Assembly: GCA_023132875.1 (NCBI GenBank)
Contig: JAGLXN010000039.1
Span: 1-33,540 of the forward strand
Origin: Candidatus Parcubacteria bacterium
Lineage (GTDB): Bacteria > Patescibacteriota > Minisyncoccia > JAHIHE01 > JAGLIN01
Length of the DNA stretch: 33,540 bases
Direction of reading: 5' to 3'
Shown here piece by piece: positions 26,667 through 33,540 of this stretch (position 1 is its first letter; each line of letters starts with the position of its first letter). Made by a program: the position numbers and the translations under genes. The notes below the pieces were generated by a model. That model made no database searches. It was not told where the DNA came from and saw only the letters and a list, made by a program, of their open reading frames with translations.

Positions 26667-28033
26667 ATTATAAACAACATAATTCTATGGAAATAATTAA
26701 TGTCGGCGAAGAACAAAAAGAAATATGGAATAAATTCATAGCTGAAAACAATTCAGAAAGTTTTTTGCAGTCTTGGGAATGGGGAGAGTTTCAGAGCAAA
26801 ATTGGACGTAAGGTATGGAGAATCGGAATTGCTAATGATGATTTATCTGATGAAAATAGAACAAAAGTATCAAGTATCAAGTATCAAGTATCAAGCGACA
26901 ATTTGGTTGTCGTGGCTTTGATCGTAAAACACGATTTGCCGTTTGGACAGAGTTATTTGTATTGTCCTCGCGGACCAGTCATAGAAAAATCAAAAATCAA
27001 AAATCAAAAATCAAAATTTTTTGATGTTTTATTTGACGAAATTAAAAAAATTACTGAAGAAGAAAAAAGTTTGTTTTTGAAAATTGATCCGCCGATTAAA
27101 ATGAATCAGGAATCAGGAATCAGGAATCATGAATATTTTACTAATTTCAAAAAATCATCATCAGAAATTCAGCCGAGAGATACTTTAATTTTGGATATTA
27201 CAAAATCGGAAGAAGAATTATTGAAAGACATGAAGCAGAAGACAAGGTATAATATTCGGCTGGCAGGAAAGAAAGAGTTACGAATTACGAATTACGAGCT
27301 ACGAACGGATAATAAAAAAGTTTTTAAGGAAAAGTTTGAAAAATTTTGGGATTTGATCAAGGAGACTTCTAGGCGCGACAAGTTTGTTTCTCACAGCAAG
27401 GATTATTATTGGAAAATGTTTGAGAGCTTAAACAATAATTATTCTAAGAATGTCATTCTGAGGAGGAACGACGAAGAATCCCGAAGCTATACACACAAAA
27501 CTGTGGTACAAAATTATACAGTGTTAAATTCGGGATCCTTCGACTCGCTATCGCTTGCTCAGGATGACAGTACGCGTATCGGTAACAATTCTAATTTAAT
27601 TGCGAGATTATATCTCGCTGAATATGACAATAAAATCATCGCAGCAAACCTTGTCTTGTTTTTTGGAGATATGGCGGTCTATCTTCACGGAGCATCGTCT
27701 AATGAATATAGGAATGTGATGGCGCCGTATTCATTGCAATGGCGGCAGATTCTAGACGCAAAAGAGGCTGGATGCAAAAAGTATGACTTTTGGGGTGTGT
27801 CGGCAACGGTTCGACAGGCTCACCATGACATTCATCGACAGGCTCACTGTGACAATGGTGTCATCCTGAGCTTGTCGAAGGATAAAAAAGATACTTGGAG
27901 CGGCATTACAAGATTTAAAAAAGGGTTTGGCGGTTATGAGAAAAATTATATTGGCGCGTACGACCTGATTTTTAGCAATATCGGATATCGGATATATGGG
28001 TTTTTAAAGAGGATAAAGGATATTGTAACTTAA
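26663..28033 (+). CDS. FemAB-like peptidyltransferase (peptidoglycan bridge formation family) with multiple repeat-derived in-frame inserts
   Basis: 'ESFLQSWEWGEFQSKIGRKVWRIG', 'MKQKTRYNIRLAGKK', 'FFGDMAVYLHGASSNEYRNVMAPYSLQWRQILDAKEAGCKKYDFWG', 'GITRFKKGFGG'. Start may be 26687. Confidence 0.92.
   Translation: MNYKQHNSMEIINVGEEQKEIWNKFIAENNSESFLQSWEWGEFQSKIGRKVWRIGIANDDLSDENRTKVSSIKYQVSSDNLVVVALIVKHDLPFGQSYLYCPRGPVIEKSKIKNQKSKFFDVLFDEIKKITEEEKSLFLKIDPPIKMNQESGIRNHEYFTNFKKSSSEIQPRDTLILDITKSEEELLKDMKQKTRYNIRLAGKKELRITNYELRTDNKKVFKEKFEKFWDLIKETSRRDKFVSHSKDYYWKMFESLNNNYSKNVILRRNDEESRSYTHKTVVQNYTVLNSGSFDSLSLAQDDSTRIGNNSNLIARLYLAEYDNKIIAANLVLFFGDMAVYLHGASSNEYRNVMAPYSLQWRQILDAKEAGCKKYDFWGVSATVRQAHHDIHRQAHCDNGVILSLSKDKKDTWSGITRFKKGFGGYEKNYIGAYDLIFSNIGYRIYGFLKRIKDIVT
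26865..26892 (+). repeat. 4 x AAGTATC heptamer array in femAB-like gene
   Basis: Four perfect copies. Confidence 0.95.
26985..27012 (+). repeat. 4 x AAAAATC heptamer array in femAB-like gene
   Basis: Four perfect copies. Confidence 0.95.
27104..27131 (+). repeat. Heptamer array (AATCAGG x3 + AATCATG) in femAB-like gene
   Basis: Four units, the last with changes. Confidence 0.9.
27278..27305 (+). repeat. Heptamer array (TTACGAA x2, TTACGAG, CTACGAA) in femAB-like gene
   Basis: Four 7-nt units. Confidence 0.9.
27452..27568. repeat. 117-bp palindromic element inside femAB-like gene
   Basis: GTCATTCTGAGGAGGAACGACGAAGAATCCCG...CGGGATCCTTCGACTCGCTATCGCTTGCTCAGGATGAC, same family as 10507-10621. 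Confidence 0.93.
27807..27882. repeat. Second palindromic repeat cluster inside femAB-like gene
   Basis: GGTTCGACAGGCTCACCATGAC / TCGACAGGCTCACTGTGAC / GTCATCCTGAGCTTGTCGAAGGA inverted units. Boundaries approximate. Confidence 0.85.
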
Positions 28034-28046
28034 AGTATTTAGACAT

Positions 28047-28180
28047 TTATCTCCCTCTTCCTGCGGGAGAGGGTTAGGGTGAGGGGGAAAGTGGGTAGAA
28101 TACTAATGATCAATAATCTAAAGTATGTGCGTGATTATTGTATTTACCCCCTTACCTGTCCTCTCCCGCGGGGAGAGGGA
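28047..28180. repeat. Inverted pair of CTCTCCC...GGGAGAG hairpin repeats
   Basis: CCCTCTTCCTGCGGGAGAGGGTTAGGGTGAGGGGG and CCCCCTTACCTGTCCTCTCCCGCGGGGAGAGGG. Confidence 0.75.
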
Positions 28181-28208
28181 CGTGTTAAGCAAGTTCTACG
28201 CGAATAAT

Positions 28209-28238
28209 AAAAAAACAGGAAATAAATCCTGTTTTTTT
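28209..28238. terminator. Rho-independent terminator (bidirectional)
   Basis: AAAAAAACAGGA-AATAAA-TCCTGTTTTTTT. Confidence 0.85.
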
Positions 28239-28251
28239 GTTATCTATTTTC

Positions 28252-28692
28252 CTATAAATTTTCCAGTAAAATTATTAAAAATATGGTTAATACAAATCCA
28301 AGCATAGATCCAATTAAAACTTCCAAAGGTTTGTGTCCTACTCTTTCTCGCAGTATTGGATAATCTTCTTTTTTAACCTCTGGTATTTCTCTTATGAGTT
28401 TGTTTATTATTTTACCATTATATCCTATATTTGTTCGGATTTTCAAAGCATCATAAATAACAATGTATGCGAGAACAAAACTTACGGTAAAAGTTGTTGA
28501 AAATATACCGTCAAAAAAGACTATTACAGTTGCTAATGAAACAACAAAAGCTGAATGAGCTGAAGGCATATGTCCCGAAATTAGTAGAAATTTCAGCTCT
28601 ATTTTTTTATGCTTTGTTATAGACAATAAAAATTTTATTGATTGTGCTATGCAACCGACTATAATTGGAATTATAACGATTGGGTAAACCAT
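28252..28692 (-). CDS. Divergent PAP2 family (DUF212) protein
   Basis: 'SGHMPSAHSAFVVSLATVI', 'FVLAYIVIYDALKIRTNIGYNGKIINKL', 'RVGHKPLEVLIGSMLG'. Confidence 0.92.
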   Translation of the reverse strand: MVYPIVIIPIIVGCIAQSIKFLLSITKHKKIELKFLLISGHMPSAHSAFVVSLATVIVFFDGIFSTTFTVSFVLAYIVIYDALKIRTNIGYNGKIINKLIREIPEVKKEDYPILRERVGHKPLEVLIGSMLGFVLTIFLIILLENL

Positions 28693-28813
28693 ACTAACAT
28701 TTTAACATTTTAACATACTAACATTTTAACATATATATATATATTAGTGAAATAACAGCATGTTTTTAATTTTTGATTTGTATATATTCCGAATTTGTTG
28801 TAAAATAGAATTT

Positions 28814-29044
28814 ATGAGCAATGCGAATACTAACTATATATCACTTAATGAAGCAGCAAAACTGACCAACTATTCTCAGGATTATATTAGTCTGCTTTGC
28901 CGACAGAAAAAACTAAAAGGGATAAAAATAGGAAGAAATTGGGTGACGACTAGAGAGTGGGTTGAAGATTACATAAATAAAACAAAAGGAAGCGGACAAA
29001 ATATTGTTCCCGTTAGAGTAGAAAATAAAAATATTTATTTATAA
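28814..29044 (+). CDS. MerR/excisionase-like helix-turn-helix DNA-binding protein
   Basis: 'YISLNEAAKLTNYSQDYISLLCRQKKLKGIKIGRNWVTTREWVEDYI'. Confidence 0.85.
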   Translation: MSNANTNYISLNEAAKLTNYSQDYISLLCRQKKLKGIKIGRNWVTTREWVEDYINKTKGSGQNIVPVRVENKNIYL

Positions 29045-29090
29045 AAACATAAGATTCTGAAACAATTTAACAATTCAGTAATCTAATAAT

Positions 29091-29429
29091 ATGAAATTTA
29101 AATTAAAAATTAAAATTATCGGCAATAAAGCAAGCGTATTTTTATTAGACAAAGAAAGAAATATTATTTCTAAATCAGTTTGGACCGATGAACGAAATTT
29201 ATCTGAAAAACTTCTTAAAAAAATAGATTTGATGTTGGGAAAAAATAAACTTGCTATAAAAGATATTGAGAAAGTTGATTTTGAATGCGATTCACCATAT
29301 TTTGAAAGCAGAGGCGGGAATATTTCTTTAGAAGATGATTTATCTTCAAAAAATAAATGTGGATTTACTTCATGGCAGATAGGGGAAATAACGGCGAAGG
29401 TTTTGAATTTAGCAAGCAAGTCATTCTGA
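29091..29429 (+). CDS. Hypothetical protein (ends inside a palindromic repeat)
   Basis: 112-aa ORF following the HTH gene; the final codons and stop lie in GTCATTCTGA of the repeat. Confidence 0.6.
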   Translation: MKFKLKIKIIGNKASVFLLDKERNIISKSVWTDERNLSEKLLKKIDLMLGKNKLAIKDIEKVDFECDSPYFESRGGNISLEDDLSSKNKCGFTSWQIGEITAKVLNLASKSF

Positions 29430-29627
29430 GCAGAACGAAGAATCCCGAGCTTGTTCCGCACTGTTATTCTGAGGAGGGACGACGAAGAATCTCGTTATTA
29501 AACTCATAAAAACTTTCTATTACATAATGCGAAACTAAACATGGGATCCTTCGTTTCGCTATCGCTACGTTCAGGATAACGGTGATGCCAGACTTCTGCG
29601 GGATCCTTCACTACCATTAAGGATGAC
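29420..29627. repeat. Nested palindromic element (inner copy 29463-29580)
   Basis: Outer GTCATTCTGAGC...TTAAGGATGAC encloses inner GTTATTCTGAGGAGG...TCAGGATAAC. Confidence 0.85.
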
Positions 29628-29666
29628 GGTGTAGAAATCGCAAATAAATTTCTCATCTGATTACCA

Positions 29667-29695
29667 TTGACGAAAGTTAAAAATTAGTGTATACT
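29667..29695 (+). promoter_or_regulatory. Sigma70-type promoter
   Basis: TTGACG, 17-nt spacer, TATACT. Confidence 0.55.
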
Positions 29696-29721
29696 GTAAG
29701 TACAACAATTGAATAAATAAT

Positions 29722-29750
29722 AAAAAAGGGTGAATTATCACTCCTTTTTT
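29722..29750 (+). terminator. Rho-independent terminator
   Basis: AAAAAAGGGTGA-ATTA-TCACTCCTTTTTT. Confidence 0.75.
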
Positions 29751-30113
29751 ATTTATCTGTTGTAGATATTATATGCTCTGGTAACAAGGTATAGTTGAGT
29801 AGATATGGATGGATGGGAGTATACTTTAGATAGAATTTTTAAATTTTGTAATTTTTAAATTTTTAAAATAAATCTTAATTTTTAATTTTTAAACACGAAA
29901 TTAAAATGTTTATTAAATTAAGTAATAGATTAGATGCGACAATTTAAAGATACTAATCCGTCAGCTGGCGGACAGCATGACAGATACTCCGTATTTCATA
30001 ATTAAAAATTTAGTCATTAGAAATTATTTAAAAATTACAAAATTAAAAATTACAAAATTAATTTTGCTTGCAAATAAAAATAAAAAGGGTGGCCTTAAAA
30101 TTAAAGGTCAAAA

Positions 30114-31244
30114 ATGGAGACAAAAATAAAAAATAAAAATAAAAGTATAAATAAAATAAGTTTTATTATAGCTTTATTTTTCGCGTTGGCGCAATTAAGC
30201 CAAACGAATGTTGTTTTAGGCGCTTCCATTTCTGCGGGAGAAATGATAAATTTGACTAACGAGTCTAGGGTTGGAGCAGGGCTTCCATCCCTTTTAGTAA
30301 GTAAAAAACTAACAGAGGCAGCGAGGAAGAAGGCTGATGATATGTTTGCAAATCAATATTTTGATCATAGTAGCCCGAGTGGATTAACGCCGTGGGATTT
30401 TATAAAATCAGCGGAATATGATTACAGATATGCCGGTGAAAATTTGGCGATAGATTTTGTGACTGCTAACGGTGCCCATAAAGCCTTGATGGAAAGTTCT
30501 TCGCATAGAGAAAATATTTTGAATTCAAATTATATTGAGATTGGGATTGCGGCAGTGGAAGGAATATTTGATGGGAATAAAAGCATTATTATTGTAGAAG
30601 AATTCGGAACGCCTTTGGAGGAAAAGGCAGTCATGGATTATGATCTGAATGAAAATATTGAACTTATTATTGGGGAAAAGATGAATGAGATTAGTAATTT
30701 GAAAGATAATAATAAAGAGGAAAAGGAATTAGAAGAATTTCCACAAGCAGTCCTGCCTGCCAGACAGGCGGACTCCATACAAGCTTGCCTGCTGGATGGT
30801 CAGGAGCATGGAGCCAACGGACTAAAAGAAGAAGGTGTTAATGAACAAAATGATAATTTATCGTTAGGTGATTTAAATATCTATTATTCTGGACGCCTGG
30901 CGTTTTTATGGACATCTAGTGCGGAATATGCGCGCGCTGATAAGTTTGATTTAGAAAATTTATGTTGCTCAAAAAGCAATGAGACTATTATTGAACATAA
31001 GCCAATATTGCTTGCAGGAAATCTAAATAATGAAAAGGTTATGGGCTTAGTGAATAAAGCTTATGCGAAAGGTGAATATATAAGAAAATATGATTATCAG
31101 CAAAAATCGATTGGGCTGATAGTGGATCACTATTCTCAAAACGAATTTATTGGGCGTGTTTTGTTGTTCTATGCCATATTGGCGGTTTTGTTGATTTTTG
31201 ATTTTGTAATGGTTGTTTATCTTTATAGAAAAAGAGAAGAATAA
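30114..31244 (+). CDS. CAP/SCP (YkwD-like) domain protein with C-terminal TM
   Basis: 'MINLTNESRVGAGLPSLLVSKKLTEAARKKADDMFANQYFDHSSPSGLTPWDFIKSAEYDYRYAGENLAIDF...SSSHRENILNSNYIEIGIA'. Confidence 0.93.
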   Translation: METKIKNKNKSINKISFIIALFFALAQLSQTNVVLGASISAGEMINLTNESRVGAGLPSLLVSKKLTEAARKKADDMFANQYFDHSSPSGLTPWDFIKSAEYDYRYAGENLAIDFVTANGAHKALMESSSHRENILNSNYIEIGIAAVEGIFDGNKSIIIVEEFGTPLEEKAVMDYDLNENIELIIGEKMNEISNLKDNNKEEKELEEFPQAVLPARQADSIQACLLDGQEHGANGLKEEGVNEQNDNLSLGDLNIYYSGRLAFLWTSSAEYARADKFDLENLCCSKSNETIIEHKPILLAGNLNNEKVMGLVNKAYAKGEYIRKYDYQQKSIGLIVDHYSQNEFIGRVLLFYAILAVLLIFDFVMVVYLYRKREE

Positions 31245-31283
31245 AATTGTTAGACAGAAAATAAATCACAAATTCAAAATTAT

Positions 31284-31360
31284 CCTCCCGAGGCGGACCA
31301 GCCTCGGGCTGGCAAATTCCAAATAAATTCTCAGCCCAAGGCTGATCCGCCTCGGGCGGA
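31284..31360. repeat. Inverted pair of twin-hairpin units
   Basis: CCTCCCGAGGCGGACCAGCCTCGGGCTGGC and TCAGCCCAAGGCTGATCCGCCTCGGGCGGA. Confidence 0.85.
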
Positions 31361-31671
31361 AAAATTCAAATATTCAAAATTTTAAACTGTTTATAGTTTT
31401 GAACATTTGAATTTATTTTTTTTGTCATCCTTGTGAATACGGAGATCCAGAATAAATATCATCTAAATCTATATTACAATTTTATGAAACTGACTGGATT
31501 CCCGCCGGAGTTTATGCTGAATTCAGTTCAGTGCGGGAATGACAACACGCGCTTGTTAAAACTAACGGGATTCCATTTTTCAAGGGAATGACAAATAGGT
31601 TTAAACATTAAGTTATTAGAAATTAAAACATTCAATCATAATTCAAATATTCAAAATTCTATGCGGTATGC

Positions 31672-31700
31672 TAGACTTGATAGCGATAATGGGTTATAAT
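31672..31700 (+). promoter_or_regulatory. Promoter upstream of the GT3 gene
   Basis: TAGACT, 17-nt spacer, TATAAT; 33 bp before the ATG. Confidence 0.55.
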
Positions 31701-31733
31701 CTCAGTATAAGTATAAAAACTAAAATGTAAAAA

Positions 31734-33533
31734 ATGAAAAAAAACACGAAACCAAAAGCTGATATGCTTTTTGAAATTTCATGGGAGGTCTGCAATAAAG
31801 TCGGAGGTATTTTTACGGTTTTAAGTTCAAAAGCAAGACATATGCAAAAGCGCTATAGGAACGGATATTATCTTGTCGGCCCGTATTTTGAAGAAAAAAG
31901 CAGAGCTGTTTTTAAGGAAGAGCATGTTCCGGAAAAATACAAAAATATTTGCGAACAATTGAAAAAAGAAGGCATAATCTGTCATTTCGGGTTTTGGCTT
32001 ATTAAAGGAGAGCCGAAAGTTATTTTAATTGATTTTAAAGATTTATGGCCCAAGATCGATAATATAAAAAAAGAATTATGGGAAAGCTTTAAGCTTGATT
32101 CCTTGAATAGTCCGTACGATTTTGATGAGCCTGTTCTATGGAGCTGGGCGGTCGGAAATTTGATAGAGAGATTGAGCGAGGTTCATAACGATAAAAAAAT
32201 AGTCGTCCAGGCGCATGAATGGCTTTCCGGTCCGGCAATTTTGTATTTGAAAAAGAATAATTCAAAAGTGTCCACGGTATTTACAACTCACGCGACTACT
32301 CTCGGAAGAACTCTTGCTGGGCATGGCGCGGATCTTTATTCTATTATAGAGAAAATAAATCCAGATGAAGAAGCGCATAAATATGGAGTACAGGCAAAAC
32401 ATAGTATGGAAAAAATATCTGCCGTATCGGCTGATGTATTTACAACTGTTAGTCAAGTTACGGCCATGGAAGCGGAATATATTTTAGGAAAAAAGGCTGA
32501 TGTTATATTGCCAAACGGTCTTGATATGACGAAATTCCCAAGCTTTGAAGAAACTGCCTTTAAACATAAAAAATATAGGAATAAACTGCGTCAGTTTGTT
32601 TTGTATTACTTCTTTCCTTACTACAAGATTGATCTTGAAAATACTTTATTTTATTTTACCGCAAGCAGATACGAATTTCATAACAAGGGCCTTGACATTT
32701 TTATAGACTCTTTGAGCAAATTAAACGATAAAATGAAAAAGAATAAAAGCAAAAAAACTGTAGTTGTCTTTTTCTTTATTCCAACAGGGATAGCCGGCAT
32801 AAATCCTGAAATAACAGAAGCAAGAGAAGCTTTTAGGGATGTGAAAGATTTATTGGAAGAAGAAGAGGATGACATTAAAGAAAATTTGCTTTATGCTGTC
32901 GCTTCAGGAGAGAGAATAAGCGAAAAATCTATTTTTGACAAGGGTTTTATTTTTGAAATAAAAAGAAAACTTTTGAGATTAAAATCTAAAAGCGGAGTTG
33001 CTCCGCTTTCAACGCATAAAATTTTAGATATTGAAAATGATCCTATAATAAAAGCTTTTAAAAAAGCGGGCTTAGAAAATAAAGAGGAAGATAAAGTCAA
33101 AGTTATATTCTATCCGATATATCTAACTGGCGCTGACGGGCTTGGAGATCTTGATTATTACCAGAGTATTCAGGCTTGCCATCTCGGTATTTTCCCTTCA
33201 TATTATGAGCCTTGGGGCTATACTCCTCTTGAAACTGCCGCTTTGGGAGTTGCGTCTTTAACCAGCAATCTATCCGGTTTTGGAAAATATTTTTATGATG
33301 ATTTGCACAATAAAAAAGTCCCGGGAATCTATATATTGGACATAGAAAATCAAAAAAAAGAAAAAATGATTAAAGATTTTATTGATATTATCTATAAATA
33401 TACTTTGTTTACAAAAAAGAAAAGGATTGACAATAAAATCCAGGCTCGCAAAGTTGCTTTTATGGCAGATTGGAAAAATTTTGTAATTAATTATGTTGAA
33501 GCACATAATTTGGCGATAGAGAAGAATAAATAG
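31734..33533 (+). CDS. GT3 family (eukaryotic-type) glycogen/starch synthase
   Basis: 'LFEISWEVCNKVGGIFTVLSSKA', 'TTHATTLGRTLAGHG', 'LPNGLDMTKFPSFEE', 'YEFHNKGLDIFIDSLSKLN', 'FPSYYEPWGYTPLETAALGVASLTSNLSGFG'. Confidence 0.92.
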   Translation: MKKNTKPKADMLFEISWEVCNKVGGIFTVLSSKARHMQKRYRNGYYLVGPYFEEKSRAVFKEEHVPEKYKNICEQLKKEGIICHFGFWLIKGEPKVILIDFKDLWPKIDNIKKELWESFKLDSLNSPYDFDEPVLWSWAVGNLIERLSEVHNDKKIVVQAHEWLSGPAILYLKKNNSKVSTVFTTHATTLGRTLAGHGADLYSIIEKINPDEEAHKYGVQAKHSMEKISAVSADVFTTVSQVTAMEAEYILGKKADVILPNGLDMTKFPSFEETAFKHKKYRNKLRQFVLYYFFPYYKIDLENTLFYFTASRYEFHNKGLDIFIDSLSKLNDKMKKNKSKKTVVVFFFIPTGIAGINPEITEAREAFRDVKDLLEEEEDDIKENLLYAVASGERISEKSIFDKGFIFEIKRKLLRLKSKSGVAPLSTHKILDIENDPIIKAFKKAGLENKEEDKVKVIFYPIYLTGADGLGDLDYYQSIQACHLGIFPSYYEPWGYTPLETAALGVASLTSNLSGFGKYFYDDLHNKKVPGIYILDIENQKKEKMIKDFIDIIYKYTLFTKKKRIDNKIQARKVAFMADWKNFVINYVEAHNLAIEKNK

Positions 33534-33540
33534 AATTTTT

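Noticed and set aside
25773-27305. Heptamer arrays as CRISPR-like arrays
   Set aside because: Units are contiguous 7-mers with no spacers and lie within open reading frames; no cas genes are present.
28125-28307. 60-aa ORF
   Set aside because: Lies over the CTCTCCC repeat and a terminator; no coding evidence.
28760-28813. Upstream extension of the HTH protein
   Set aside because: Hydrophobic unconserved-looking stretch; the Met at 28814 fits an HTH protein start better.

Overview
AT-rich bacterial chromosomal window. The gene style (PilB, FemAB, DUF3048, CAP, GT3, dense short repeats) suggests a Patescibacteria/CPR-like genome, but lineage is inferred, not shown. About 23 genes are supported: alpha-2-macroglobulin (5' partial) convergent with PBP1C, PH-domain protein, RuvB, TPR protein, PilB/GspE ATPase, degenerate DHH protein, TsaE, PolA, DUF3048 protein, HolA, S20, RuvA, 3-methyladenine DNA glycosylase, Fn3-type surface protein, TsaD, FemAB-like protein, DUF212/divergent PAP2, HTH protein, CAP-domain protein, GT3-type glycogen synthase, a few hypotheticals, and tRNA-Glu(TTC). 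No phage, CRISPR or transposase gene was seen. The most interesting signals are outside the ordinary gene content: (1) short tandem arrays of mostly four 7-nt units (28 bp), with a different unit at each locus, between genes and in frame inside polA, tsaD and the femAB-like gene; (2) several palindromic repeat families that also sit in frame inside conserved genes (tsaD, femAB-like, mpg, CAP), like Rickettsia palindromic elements; (3) a 155-bp MITE-like palindrome in the 3' end of a TPR gene, whose removal with one TTA copy restores a longer C-terminus; (4) an independent, strongly structured ~170-nt ncRNA candidate at about 9012-9187 with its own consensus promoter and a 25-bp closing stem ending in a U-tract; (5) a nested same-family palindrome with compensatory arm changes. 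All calls come from reading the sequence; no searches were run.
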